Part shown: in pieces, positions 52,938 through 62,454 of the stretch
Layout of the letters: the number at the start of each line of letters is the position of its first letter
Position numbering within the stretch: position 1 is the stretch's first letter
Source: Methanobacterium sp. UBA294
GTDB taxonomy: Archaea; Methanobacteriota; Methanobacteria; Methanobacteriales; Methanobacteriaceae
Reading direction: 5' to 3'
NCBI GenBank assembly: GCA_002494495.1
Contig: DACB01000016.1
Coordinates: forward strand, 93,593 to 157,592
Length of the DNA stretch: 64,000 nt
Made by a program: the position numbers and the translations under genes
The notes under the pieces: generated by a model
Told to the model about the DNA's origin: nothing
The model's input: the letters and a program-made list of their open reading frames with translations, nothing else
The model's database searches: none

Positions 52938-55016
52938 TTAAATCAGTTTATCCTGATAACTCCTGACTATACTATCTGCAATTTTTGGACCTATCCCTTC
53001 TACCCTTAGAAGTTCTTCCCTTGATACATGCCTTAAATCTGTGCCAAATACCTTGACCAGTGCCCGGGCTCTTTTCCGGCCCAGTCTCTTGATACCAACC
53101 ACCAGAGGTATCAGCTCCTCCTTAACACCATAATATAAACGGGCTGAGAGGATTTCAAGATCCTGAGTATGATTATAGATGTTCAGAACCTCACACATCT
53201 CCTTGAAAAATTTCACCATCAAAGATGCATCGTAGGCTGTCCTACGGGTTCCTGCTGCGTAGACATGGAATGCATTTTCAATCTGGTACTCGGTGCGCTC
53301 CTCAACCCATTCCATCAGTGTGGCTGCTGTGGCTTCTGAGTTACCAATATCTACTACAAACACTCCTTTATTGTTGAGCTTCTCTCTAACCGGTTCTTTA
53401 CTCTTCCTTCCCTTAAACGATACGGGTATTATGTCTGGTGTCTTGGATACCTCATATAGTAGGCTGTAAATATCCAGCTTTTCTATACTGGACAGGTACT
53501 CCTTGAGCCTCACTGCTGTCTCCACTGAATAATTAGTTTTAGCCACTAAATTCCCCAGGGGAGTGGTTTTCAATCCTTCAGGGGTGGGCCTTATGAGACC
53601 ATGACCCATAAGAAATTCCAGTGCCTGGTTAATATCGTATTCCATGCTGTCTGCACTGAACACACTCAGGTACTGGTTGTTGCACATCTGGTATCCATAG
53701 AAAGTCTGTTTGAAGAATTCCTGTATCTCCTCAGGAGTTTTAGAAAGGGAAGATGCGATCTGAACTATGATCTGCTTGTAAACAGCATCTTTATTTTCCA
53801 GTAACTTGGAGTTGGTTGGTTCAATCTCCCCGTAAACATAATGTTCCTTTAGATTATAGGCTTCATCCAAATTCTTTGCAATTAAATATGAATATCCTTC
53901 CTTATCATATCCAGGACGACCAGCACGACCAGACATCTGCTCGTAATCAAACACCGGTATTGACTGTGGTCCCTGGGATGTCCAGCGGGTATAATCCCTT
54001 ATTATAACACTTTTTGATGGGAGATTAACACCATACATTAAACTAGGAGTAGCGGTAATCATGTACAGGTTACCCTCACGGAATTCGTCTTCTATAATCT
54101 CTTTCTGTTTATCAAATAGCCCTGCATGGTGAAATGCTATTCCGTTCTCTACGCATTCCGCCAGTTTAAGACATACGCTGGTGGGTCTGGAACCCCTCCT
54201 TCTGGGGACATCCAGTATTTTCTCCGCCACTTCTTTAAAGACTTTTTTGCGTTCTGTAGGGATTACTTTCTTTATTTTCCCGGAGATGTAGTTTGCCAGG
54301 GACTCAGTGAATCTCCTGGTGGAGACAAATACCAGTATCTGGCTTGATTCTTCCATGGAAGTTTTTAAAACCCTTAATATCACGTCATTTTTATTTTTTA
54401 ACTCCATTTCCTCTGTGCTGAGCACGTCTTTGTAGAGGGGAACTGGTCTGAAGACATGTTCCACCACATGGGCGTCCAACCAGTTGGCAATTTCTATCAT
54501 ATTCTTCAAAGTGGCGGAAAGAGCAATTATTCGCATGCCCTGGTTTATGATGTGTGATCGGGTAAGGGCGCATTCCATGGTCGGCCCCCTACTGTATTCT
54601 CCAAGCATGTGGAATTCATCCACTATGAGTAGGTCCACTTCTCTTAGTGTGTTCCAGCTGAAACGGGTTAGGACATCGAATGATTCAAACACCATCACCG
54701 CCAGATCAGAAGATCCAGGGTGTTTACCCACCTTATAACCGTGTGTTTCAAACTGTTTAAACTCCTTGAGTTTCTCGTTCTGGATGGATATAAGCGGGAC
54801 AGCATAGACCACTTTACCCCCCTTTTGCAGGGTATCTAATGCAGCCATCACCCCCAGTAGAGTTTTTCCACTTGCAGTGGGAATGGCCAGTATATAGTTG
54901 TGGTCATCCTCCAGAAAACCTGCCTCTACCACTGCCTTCTGTGCAGGATTGAGCTCCTTTATCTGGGGATAGCTTTCCTTGATTATATTTCTTATTTGTG
55001 GTTTTACCGATTCCAT
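52938..55016 (-). CDS. hel308: Hel308 DNA helicase
   Basis: A 692-residue Ski2-like helicase. Q-motif LNPAQKAVVEAG, Walker A PTASGKT (46-52), DEFH box (133-136), SATLKN (motif III) and QMSGRAGRPG (motif VI) are all present. A winged-helix region and a C-terminal helix-hairpin-helix (LLRVEGIGPKIADSIV) complete the archaeal Hel308 layout. It unwinds stalled replication forks. Confidence 0.95.
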   Translation of the reverse strand: MESVKPQIRNIIKESYPQIKELNPAQKAVVEAGFLEDDHNYILAIPTASGKTLLGVMAALDTLQKGGKVVYAVPLISIQNEKLKEFKQFETHGYKVGKHPGSSDLAVMVFESFDVLTRFSWNTLREVDLLIVDEFHMLGEYSRGPTMECALTRSHIINQGMRIIALSATLKNMIEIANWLDAHVVEHVFRPVPLYKDVLSTEEMELKNKNDVILRVLKTSMEESSQILVFVSTRRFTESLANYISGKIKKVIPTERKKVFKEVAEKILDVPRRRGSRPTSVCLKLAECVENGIAFHHAGLFDKQKEIIEDEFREGNLYMITATPSLMYGVNLPSKSVIIRDYTRWTSQGPQSIPVFDYEQMSGRAGRPGYDKEGYSYLIAKNLDEAYNLKEHYVYGEIEPTNSKLLENKDAVYKQIIVQIASSLSKTPEEIQEFFKQTFYGYQMCNNQYLSVFSADSMEYDINQALEFLMGHGLIRPTPEGLKTTPLGNLVAKTNYSVETAVRLKEYLSSIEKLDIYSLLYEVSKTPDIIPVSFKGRKSKEPVREKLNNKGVFVVDIGNSEATAATLMEWVEERTEYQIENAFHVYAAGTRRTAYDASLMVKFFKEMCEVLNIYNHTQDLEILSARLYYGVKEELIPLVVGIKRLGRKRARALVKVFGTDLRHVSREELLRVEGIGPKIADSIVRSYQDKLI

Positions 55017-55098
55017 GGGATTCCGTTTTTTTAATTTAATTAGAATAAATTCATATCTTATTATTGGATAAAATACATTTTTATTGGAGAAAATTTCG

Positions 55099-55569
55099 TT
55101 AAATCTTCTCTTTTTTAATTACCTTAATATCAGATATCCTGGTTGAGGGGTACTGCCCATCTTCATCCTTTTCTACGCTTTTTACCATATCCCATATGGT
55201 TAAAAGGGCCACGCTCACTCCGGTCAGGGCTTCCATCTCCACACCAGTCTTACCAGTGGACCGCACAGTTGCCGTGGCATCTATACTGTCTATAGCCACC
55301 TGGAAGTCTATGTCTATCCCGGTGATTTTCAGGGAATGGCATAGGGGAATGAGGTGGTGAGTTTTCTTTACCGCGGTTATGGCAGCTATCTGTGCCGTGG
55401 TAAGCACGTTACCCTTCTTAATTTCCTCTTTTTCTATGAGCTTAATTGTATTTTCCTTTAGGTGTATGGTGCCCTTTGCCTGGGCAGTCCTTTTCTGGAT
55501 GGGTTTATCTCCCACTTCCACCATCTTAACACCCTTAGGTGTTAGGTGGGTTAAATCTTCTGAAGCCAA
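55099..55569 (-). CDS. moaC: Cyclic pyranopterin monophosphate synthase MoaC
   Basis: The motif KKTHHLIPLCHSL and the surrounding GKTGVEMEALTGVSVA segment identify MoaC, which forms cyclic pyranopterin in molybdenum/tungsten cofactor synthesis. It is 156 residues, with a TTG start at 55569 and a clear AAGGTGGA site. It may be needed for formylmethanofuran dehydrogenase. MoaA is not in the window. Confidence 0.94.
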   Translation of the reverse strand: MASEDLTHLTPKGVKMVEVGDKPIQKRTAQAKGTIHLKENTIKLIEKEEIKKGNVLTTAQIAAITAVKKTHHLIPLCHSLKITGIDIDFQVAIDSIDATATVRSTGKTGVEMEALTGVSVALLTIWDMVKSVEKDEDGQYPSTRISDIKVIKKEKI

Positions 55570-55718
55570 TCTTGTTCCACCTTAGTTTTATGTTTAAATT
55601 TTAAATTTTCAAGGTTATATTAATTTACATAGAGCATTTTACAAGTACAACTAATTTTAAATTGAACTCTGAGTTGATGGAGGACTTTTATTTATCTAAG
55701 GATTTTTTAAAATATTGT

Positions 55719-56789
55719 CTAATAGGGTACTTCAAAATATCCATATTTCTGTGCTTTAAGAGGTGTATTTTCAGCCATTTTATGTCTTAAATCCTTGTTC
55801 TGATTTATTTTATCAAGAGCTTCCCCTAGGGCCACCGGATCTTCTGGTTCCACCAGTAAACCAACATCGGGTGTGACCAGTTCTATTACTCCACCCACAT
55901 CAGTGGCCACTGCTGGTAATCCACAGGCAAACGCCTCAAGTAAGGTTATGGGGAATCCTTCAGATATGCTGGGAAGGACGAAAACATCCGCAGATGGCAT
56001 GATCTGTTCTACATCCCTCCGGGCGCCTGTAAAGTGCACATCCTCTATTCTGTTTGTTTTAACAGTTTCCTGGAGCTCACCCATCAAATAGCCGTCGCCA
56101 ACTATCACCAGCTCTGCCGGGGATTTCATCTGTTTTTTTGCCTCCAGGAGATATTTCAGTCCTTTCTGGGGCACCAAATTACCCACAAAGAGTATCAGAT
56201 TTTTTTGCGGGTCTAGTGCGAGTTTTTCTCTAAAATCAGTTTTTATCTGGGGTTTGAATTTTTCCAGATCCACTGCATTGTGTGTGACTTTTATTTTACC
56301 ATCAACACCATTTACATCCAGTTTAAATATCTGTTCCTTGATTGCTTCATCCACCACAGCTATGTAATCAGTTTTATTTAACACGTACTTTATTAGCGGC
56401 CTTAATAATGGATTTGAAGAGTGGACGAATATATCTGTTCCGTGTACAGTTACAGCAACCTTTTTCCGGGTGAGTCCTCCTACCAGGACGGCAATTAAAC
56501 CCGGGGGGATCAGGAAGTGGGCATGTATCAGATCTATGTCGTACTTCCTTACCATGGAGATCAGTTTAAAAGTAGCAGATATTAAAAATAGTAATCCTCT
56601 TAAACCCCTGATATTTACTGTGGGCGCAGTTTCTACATGTATTCCATCTATATCTTTAATATCCTGGTGGGGATATGTTAGAACATGGACTTCATCTCCT
56701 CTTTTAACCAGTTCCCGGGATAAAAAGTAGGTGTGTGAGGATACACCGCCGATATGAGGTGGGAATTGACCTAAAATACAGATATTCAT
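55719..56789 (-). CDS. Glycosyltransferase family 4
   Basis: A GT-B protein with N-terminal PPHIGGVSSHTYFL, central FVGNLVPQKGLKYLLEA and C-terminal SEGFPITLLEAFACGLPAVATDVGG (the E-x7-E acceptor/donor motif). It transfers a sugar from a nucleotide sugar onto an unknown acceptor, likely a surface glycan. ATG 56789 sits eight bases after GGTGG; a GTG at 56801 is the alternative start. Confidence 0.9.
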   Translation of the reverse strand: MNICILGQFPPHIGGVSSHTYFLSRELVKRGDEVHVLTYPHQDIKDIDGIHVETAPTVNIRGLRGLLFLISATFKLISMVRKYDIDLIHAHFLIPPGLIAVLVGGLTRKKVAVTVHGTDIFVHSSNPLLRPLIKYVLNKTDYIAVVDEAIKEQIFKLDVNGVDGKIKVTHNAVDLEKFKPQIKTDFREKLALDPQKNLILFVGNLVPQKGLKYLLEAKKQMKSPAELVIVGDGYLMGELQETVKTNRIEDVHFTGARRDVEQIMPSADVFVLPSISEGFPITLLEAFACGLPAVATDVGGVIELVTPDVGLLVEPEDPVALGEALDKINQNKDLRHKMAENTPLKAQKYGYFEVPY

Positions 56790-56801
56790 GTTTTTGGCCA
56801 C

Positions 56802-57005
56802 CAGGTTTGAATAAAAATCAATTGGTAAATAAATAATTCAAGTTATGATAAATATATTAACTTTATGAGTAAAATTTCAGGTTATTGAAGTATTTTATAG
56901 TAAATAATTCAGGTTATGAAGTAACAATCCAAGTCATGGGATAACAATCCAATTATGATAATAATTTATTTTATAACGTTTATCAAGCTTATTTTGTAAC
57001 GCTCA
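56802..57005. repeat. Degenerate repeats downstream of cbiD
   Basis: On the minus strand the cbiD stop region (ttgatgagcgttacaaaataa) is followed by an imperfect copy (ttgataaacgttataaaataa), then by several degenerate units of about 22 bp around cataaYttggattgtta, running to about 56870. No gene is seen. Confidence 0.6.
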
Positions 57006-58109
57006 TCAATCCCTTATTTCAACATGATGGTTGGTATTTAACACAGTGCCATCCATCTTAACCATAATCACTTCCAACTCTCCAGGAAACCGTTCCTGGC
57101 TCCTATCTTTAACTGACTGGGCAATGCTGTTAAATGTCTCTTCCAGTAGGTCTTCCCCTTCTAGTAAGCCCATCATCTCTTCTGTGGTGTTGGCATTGAA
57201 AATTTTACCAATTAAATTTTTATTTGCACCGTTCAGTGCCGCGTGTGCAGCTATGATTTCCCTCCGCCCATCTGCAACCTTATGTTCTGTGTTGAATATT
57301 CCTGCGGCGAGTTTTATTATTTTACCGGCATGTCCCAGTAGAATTATATGTTTTACATCCATCTCGGCAGCTTGCTGGAGCATGTACCCTGGGAAGTTGC
57401 CCATCTGAATGATCTGATCAGGATATGCAGTTAGTATCTGCTGTGCGATTTTTTCTCCGATGTTGCCGGGTACAAAAATAAGTTCCTGGTATCCTTCAGC
57501 AAGGGCCACGTCCATCTGGCATTTGAAGGATTTTTTATAGCTTTCCAGGTTCATGGAACGGGCGATGCCTGTGGTTCCCAGTATGGAAATACCCCCAATA
57601 ATTCCTAATTTGGGGTTGATGGTTTTTTCTGCAAGTTTTCGTCCGGCAGGAACGGATATCTCCACACATGCACCTTTACCTTCAGGTATTAAATCAGAAA
57701 GATTTTCTTTAATCATCTTCTGAGGCGTGGGATTAATGGCCGGTTTACCTGGCGGCACCTGGAGTCCTGGTTTAGTTACCTGACCCACACCTTCACCGCC
57801 CTTGATAGATATCCCTTCTGTATCGGTGATCCATAGGTCGGCGATGATTTCAATGTTTACAGTCACATCTGGGTCGTTGTAGGGTCTTTTTATCACAGAT
57901 GCCTGTCCGTGGGTATCAGTTAACTTCTTTGTTTTTTCAACTTCAATTTCCAGGTTGCCCATGGGGGTTTTGATGGTGATGATCTTTACATCCTCATCAT
58001 TTAAAACCAGTAGTGCTGCCCGTGCAGCAGCAGTTGCCCCAGAGCCAGTGGTTATTCCGTATTTGATTTCCTCGACTGGCGTATCCGGGTTATTGTAAAT
58101 AGTTTCCAT
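57006..58109 (-). CDS. cbiD: Cobalt-precorrin-5B C1-methyltransferase CbiD
   Basis: The N-terminal KYGITTGSGATAAARAA and the GEGVGQVTKPGLQVPPGKPAINP motif are characteristic of CbiD, a SAM enzyme of the anaerobic cobalamin pathway. The later IGGISILGTTGIARSMN segment is also typical. Length 367. Corrinoid synthesis supports the methyltransferases of methanogenesis. Confidence 0.95.
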   Translation of the reverse strand: METIYNNPDTPVEEIKYGITTGSGATAAARAALLVLNDEDVKIITIKTPMGNLEIEVEKTKKLTDTHGQASVIKRPYNDPDVTVNIEIIADLWITDTEGISIKGGEGVGQVTKPGLQVPPGKPAINPTPQKMIKENLSDLIPEGKGACVEISVPAGRKLAEKTINPKLGIIGGISILGTTGIARSMNLESYKKSFKCQMDVALAEGYQELIFVPGNIGEKIAQQILTAYPDQIIQMGNFPGYMLQQAAEMDVKHIILLGHAGKIIKLAAGIFNTEHKVADGRREIIAAHAALNGANKNLIGKIFNANTTEEMMGLLEGEDLLEETFNSIAQSVKDRSQERFPGELEVIMVKMDGTVLNTNHHVEIRD

Positions 58110-58123
58110 GCCCAGTCATAATT

Positions 58124-58381
58124 TTACTTCAATTCTTCATTAATTGCACTTATCAATTCTTCTTTAGTTGGAGCTCCAACGAACTTTACTACACCATTTA
58201 ATGCTATGGCAGGTACTGCCATGAGATTATATTCAATGGCTTTTTCACGGTCCTTCATTATGTCAATAATTTCTACATCTAGTTTATCAGGCATCTCTAA
58301 TTTAACTTCTTCAACTAGATCTACAGCCATTGGGCAGTAGGGGCATGATGGGGACTTAAAAACTTCAAGTTTAACAACCAT
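58124..58381 (-). CDS. Thioredoxin/glutaredoxin-like protein
   Basis: An 85-residue thioredoxin-fold protein with the redox pair C13-P-Y-C16 in SPSCPYCPMAV and a cis-Pro region AVPAIALNG. The CPYC motif is glutaredoxin-like, but size and sequence resemble small methanogen thioredoxin-like proteins. It is 14 bases upstream of cbiD on the same strand. Confidence 0.92.
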   Translation of the reverse strand: MVVKLEVFKSPSCPYCPMAVDLVEEVKLEMPDKLDVEIIDIMKDREKAIEYNLMAVPAIALNGVVKFVGAPTKEELISAINEELK

Positions 58382-58430
58382 GTTTTATCACCTTTTTTTA
58401 TAATTGTTCAATATTTTTCTGTCCATTAAC

Positions 58431-58442
58431 CCTTATATACTA
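58431..58442 (-). promoter_or_regulatory. TATA box of the thioredoxin-cbiD transcript
   Basis: AGTATATAAGGG on the minus strand lies about 55 bases before the thioredoxin ATG. The leader has an AAGGTGATAA ribosome site. Confidence 0.55.
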
Positions 58443-58639
58443 TTTTATATGCGGGTATTTTTAACAGAATTTTTTAAACAGTAATAACCGGAGTTTATAT
58501 AGTAAATATACATTTTTTAAATTTATTAGCCTCATTTTATTGATTTTTTTTGAAAATGTACATGGTTATTCTTATAAAAATTATACAGCTTAATTATTAT
58601 CATATTTCTATGAATTACTAAAAATTTCTAATGAATTAA

Positions 58640-58712
58640 TAAAAAAAATAAAAAAGCTGCATCTTAAAGAAAGTAGTAAGGATTTAATTTTTTTTACCTC
58701 TTACTATCTTTC
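58640..58712 (-). terminator. Hairpin and T-rich terminator of the MscS-like gene
   Basis: On the minus strand an imperfect stem (GAAAGATAGTAAGAGG ... CCTTACTACTTTC) is followed by GCAGC and a long T-rich run, a convincing terminator layout. Confidence 0.5.
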
Positions 58713-58733
58713 TTTTATCTGGGTTTTTGCTTG

Positions 58734-59483
58734 TTATTTGCCCATATCTGTTTTTTCCTGAACTTCAGTTGCTGCTTCTTCGGCTTTTTCTGCCTTCTCC
58801 TTTATTTCTCCTTTTTTGCTTTCACCTTCTTCTGCCATTTTTCTCAGGTAGTCTCGAGCTACATCTTTACCCCCTAATCCAAAGGCCAGTCCCACAGCAA
58901 TTGCTACGGCAATTCCTACTCCCCATGATAAGGGTACCAGGAATGTGTAGATAATCTGGGTGTCTATCTGTAGCTGGTCCAAGGCAATTACTATTACCAC
59001 CAGAGAAAGTATGGCCTGTAGTCCAGTTGTTATGAGGTTTGCAAAGGCTACTTTTTGCGATTTCAACATATCCTTTATCCAGTTCATGATCCAGTTGATT
59101 CCAAGCAAACCAACCACCAGTATTAATATACCGGCAATTAAATTCGGTATGTATAGGACAATCTGATTCACGAAGTTGGTGAATACAGGAATGTTAAGCA
59201 CACTTACTGCAGCTAAAATAAATATCAAGTAGATAAACCATTTCACCACTGCAGTAAATAAGTCGGTTGCTGACATGCCAGTTCCAGCTACTGCTTCACC
59301 AACACCAGTTTTTGATAGTGCTTGGTCCACTTTAGCCCTTACAAATAATCGGCGTACAACACTTCCTGCAACACGCCCTATAATCCAACCGATAATCAGG
59401 ATTATAATTGCTGCGATAATAACTGGAACATAGAGCACAATCTCATTTACCATGTTTACAATAGGTCCAGTAATATCAACCAT
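58734..59483 (-). CDS. MscS-like transmembrane-helix protein without the MscS domain
   Basis: The 249-residue protein has at least four membrane helices with conserved TM-helix repeats (IIGWIIGRVAGSVVRRLF; ILVVGLLGINWIMNWI) and a pore-lining-like GLAFGLGGKDVARDYLRK. It ends in a charged, coiled-coil-like tail, and the usual beta/soluble MscS domain is missing. It could form a small mechanosensitive channel; this is inference from family relatives. Confidence 0.85.
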   Translation of the reverse strand: MVDITGPIVNMVNEIVLYVPVIIAAIIILIIGWIIGRVAGSVVRRLFVRAKVDQALSKTGVGEAVAGTGMSATDLFTAVVKWFIYLIFILAAVSVLNIPVFTNFVNQIVLYIPNLIAGILILVVGLLGINWIMNWIKDMLKSQKVAFANLITTGLQAILSLVVIVIALDQLQIDTQIIYTFLVPLSWGVGIAVAIAVGLAFGLGGKDVARDYLRKMAEEGESKKGEIKEKAEKAEEAATEVQEKTDMGK

Positions 59484-59730
59484 AATTTAAACCTCCTATT
59501 TTTTTAATCAGCTTATTTCAGCTTATATCATTATTATATATTAATTATTTAATACATTTTGTGTTATCAAGAAAGTGTAATCAAGAAATATATTTTAAAA
59601 AATCATTATACAATCCCGAAAAATCAGGAAAACAAAGTACACTAATCTGAGTAAAATGAGAATAACAGTATTATACCTATTCCATCCAAAGTATTAATGA
59701 TCAAAAATTAGAAAAATTTAGAGATAAACA

Positions 59731-60612
59731 ATGATAATAAAGGTAAGATCACCTGGTTCAGCAACTATAATAAACGCCATATCTACAGGATGCGGCTCCG
59801 CCTTCGGGATAGAACTTTATGTAGATGCAGAAGTCCGGTTAACAGGTGAGGAAGGTGTAACCTGCCTGACAGACCAGGAAGTGGACACCAGCTTAATGGA
59901 GATATGTGCTGGAAATGTACTGGAAAAGTTCGGTGTAAATACCGGGGTAGAAATAAAGACAACCTCAACTTTACCGGTTGCTTCCGGCCTTTCCAGCAGT
60001 AGCGCTGTTTCTAATGCAGTCACTGCAGCTTTAACCCGGGCTTTAAGTGATGAATACCATGTTGATGCTCAAAAGATAGGTCTTGATGATATCGGAATCT
60101 TAAACCTGGCAGTAAATTCATCCCTAGAAGCAGGGGTCACTGTTACCGGTGCCTATGACGATGCCAGCGCCTCCTACTTTGGGGGAGTCAGTATAACCAA
60201 CAACTTAAGGCGTGAAATTATCAGGAATGAAAAATGGAACATACAAAACATATTAATATATATGCCTGATAAAAAATCACCTACTGCAGAAGCTGACGTG
60301 GCCCGGATGAAACTCTTAGCCCCATGGGTTAAACTAGCTTTTAAAGAAGTATTAAAGGGTAACATTCATCATGCCCTCACATTAAACGGACTTTTGTACT
60401 GTTCAGCCCTCCGCTTCGATCCAAATATTGCTCTGGATGCCTTAGAGGCAGGTGCACTTGCAGCAGGACTTTCAGGAACCGGCCCTTCATTTGTATCCAT
60501 CACTAATAAGGGAAACTCATCTAAAGTGGAAGAAGCATGGGAATCCTATCCTGGAAGGGTGATTAAAACCAAAGTCGACAATCAGGGTACTCAGGTGATT
60601 GCAGGTGAATAA
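59731..60612 (+). CDS. aroK: Archaeal shikimate kinase (GHMP family)
   Basis: The GHMP phosphate loop PVASGLSSSSAVSNA and the C-terminal AGLSGTGPSFV motif identify the archaeal shikimate kinase, unrelated to bacterial AroK. N-terminal SPGSATIINAISTG also fits. Length 293. It overlaps the chorismate mutase gene by 8 bases, which is in the same aromatic pathway. Confidence 0.92.
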   Translation: MIIKVRSPGSATIINAISTGCGSAFGIELYVDAEVRLTGEEGVTCLTDQEVDTSLMEICAGNVLEKFGVNTGVEIKTTSTLPVASGLSSSSAVSNAVTAALTRALSDEYHVDAQKIGLDDIGILNLAVNSSLEAGVTVTGAYDDASASYFGGVSITNNLRREIIRNEKWNIQNILIYMPDKKSPTAEADVARMKLLAPWVKLAFKEVLKGNIHHALTLNGLLYCSALRFDPNIALDALEAGALAAGLSGTGPSFVSITNKGNSSKVEEAWESYPGRVIKTKVDNQGTQVIAGE

Positions 60613-60898
60613 AAATAAAGCATTTGAATTGCTTTCCACTTCCAGGGAAAAAATCGACCAGATTGACAATCAAATCATTGATCTGATCATAGAGAGAACC
60701 TCCCTGGCAAAGGATATTAGCACCGCTAAAAAGGTGCTTAATACGGATATTGAAAACACCGAAAGGGAAGATTATATCCAGAGAAAGATTAAAAAGTTAG
60801 CTAAAGATAATGATATTGATGAAATCAGTCTTTTAGAAATAATGGACATATTGATGAAGTTAAACAAATCTGAACAAGAAAGAATATTAAAGAGGTAA
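60605..60898 (+). CDS. Chorismate mutase (AroQ type)
   Basis: A ~97-residue all-helical protein starting SREKIDQIDNQIIDLIIERTSLAKDI, with the Arg/Lys/Glu pattern of AroQ-type mutases. It converts chorismate to prephenate for Phe and Tyr. The GTG at 60605 has a GGTGAT site five bases upstream inside aroK; a TTG at 60599 is less likely. rps17e follows 5 bases later. Confidence 0.9.
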   Translation: MNKNKAFELLSTSREKIDQIDNQIIDLIIERTSLAKDISTAKKVLNTDIENTEREDYIQRKIKKLAKDNDIDEISLLEIMDILMKLNKSEQERILKR

Positions 60899-60903
60899 AT
60901 AAT

Positions 60904-61092
60904 ATGGGAAATATTAGAACATCATTCGTAAAGAGGATAGCTAAAGAATTAATTGAAACTTACAACGGTAAATTCACCAATGATTTCGAGGAAAACAAAA
61001 AACTGGTTGAAGAATACTCCTCAGTAAGTACCAAACATTTACGAAATAAAATTGCAGGTTACATAACCAGATTAGTTAGACAACACCCATAA
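60904..61092 (+). CDS. rps17e: 30S ribosomal protein S17e
   Basis: 62 residues with NIRTSFVKRIAKELIE and NKIAGYITRLVRQ, the full length and pattern of archaeal S17e. It sits between chorismate mutase and lysC, an arrangement kept in Methanobacteriales. Confidence 0.97.
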   Translation: MGNIRTSFVKRIAKELIETYNGKFTNDFEENKKLVEEYSSVSTKHLRNKIAGYITRLVRQHP

Positions 61093-61233
61093 CTGGTGTA
61101 TTTTACATTTGGTAATTTGGAATTCTTTTGAAATTAAAAACTGGAATTAATTTAATTAAAAAAGTATAGGTATGGATTTAGATTAAAAATTATTGGAGAT
61201 GAACTTACATTTAAAAACTTGAGGATGGTTTAA

Positions 61234-62454
61234 ATGGAAATAATCGTGGCCAAATTCGGAGGAACCTCCATTGGAAATGGAGAAAGAATTAAATTGGCAG
61301 CCCGATCAGTGGTTAAAGAATATATGAAGGGCAATAAGGTAGTAGTTGTTGTATCTGCCATTAATAAAACCACTGACGATATAACTAAGATGGTTGAAGA
61401 TTCCATGGGAAAGTCTGTTACTGAAAAACAGATGGCAGACATAATATCCATGGGAGAAATTACCAGTATCAGATTATTTTCATCCACCATAGAATCCTTA
61501 GGCGTTAAATCCACCTACCTTGACCCTCATATGGAAAAATGGCCAATAATTACAGATAGCAACTATTTAAATGCTAAAATAGATTTTGTGGCCACAGAAG
61601 AAAATACCAAAGAAATATCCAATCTCCTTGACCAGGGAATCATACCAGTGCTCTGCGGATTCCTGGGAAAGGACAGTAACGGTGACGTCACCACCCTGGG
61701 AAGGGGCGGTAGCGATATAACCGCATTCCTTCTGGGACACTGTCTCAAGGCCAAGGAAGTTATCATAGTAACTGATGTTGTTGGTGTCATGTCCACCGAT
61801 CCCAACAAACTCCAAAATGCCAAAAAACTGGATAAGATATCGGTAGAGGAGATGAGGGACCTGGCCACCTATGGAGCCAATGTACTACATCCCCGTGCAC
61901 TTAAATATAAGGATCCCCAAATAAATGCCAAGATAATTGGCTTTGAACATGGAGACCTTTCTGCCATTGGAACGGAAATCATAGGTCCTTCTAAAAATCA
62001 AATGTTAAAAACTACCACCATAAATGAATCCCCTATTTCTGTACTGGCAGTGGTAGGAGAAGAAATATTGACCAAAACTGGTGTACTGGCCGCTCTGACC
62101 GATGCAATAGCCCAAAACAACATAAATATATATGGTATATCCACCGGTCAAAACAGTATAACACTGTTTATAGACAGATCAATGGCAGATGAAGCCCATA
62201 AAATACTGCACGAAGTGGTTGTTGAAAACAAATATCTAAGCTCCCTTTCGCTGGACAGGGAAATTGCCATGATAACTGTGGCAAGCCAGGATTTTATTGA
62301 TACCCCTGGTATTATAGCCCAGATAACCGAACCTTTACAGAAAAATAATATCAATATCGTGGAGATATCTTCAAGTCAAACTTCTGTAGTGATATTTGTA
62401 GAATGGAATGATGGAAAGAAAGCTTATGAAATGGTAAGGAGTGTCTTGGAATGA
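61234..62454 (+). CDS. lysC: Aspartate kinase
   Basis: KFGGTSIGNGERI at the N-terminus and GRGGSDITAFLLG mark the kinase domain; residues ~270-400 are two ACT domains (for example TKTGVLAALTDAIAQNNINIYGIS), sites for allosteric control by lysine or threonine. Length 406. The stop overlaps the dapA start by 4 bases. Confidence 0.96.
   Translation: MEIIVAKFGGTSIGNGERIKLAARSVVKEYMKGNKVVVVVSAINKTTDDITKMVEDSMGKSVTEKQMADIISMGEITSIRLFSSTIESLGVKSTYLDPHMEKWPIITDSNYLNAKIDFVATEENTKEISNLLDQGIIPVLCGFLGKDSNGDVTTLGRGGSDITAFLLGHCLKAKEVIIVTDVVGVMSTDPNKLQNAKKLDKISVEEMRDLATYGANVLHPRALKYKDPQINAKIIGFEHGDLSAIGTEIIGPSKNQMLKTTTINESPISVLAVVGEEILTKTGVLAALTDAIAQNNINIYGISTGQNSITLFIDRSMADEAHKILHEVVVENKYLSSLSLDREIAMITVASQDFIDTPGIIAQITEPLQKNNINIVEISSSQTSVVIFVEWNDGKKAYEMVRSVLE

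Larger units (their letters stand above)
58382..58733. other. Intergenic region between the thioredoxin and MscS-like genes
   Basis: 352 bp without a gene. It contains the thioredoxin promoter (58431-58442), AT-rich filler, and the terminator of the MscS-like gene near 58640-58712. Confidence 0.45.

Noticed and set aside
54126..54738. Plus-strand frames inside hel308
   Set aside because: They are shadows of the helicase coding frame without start signals.
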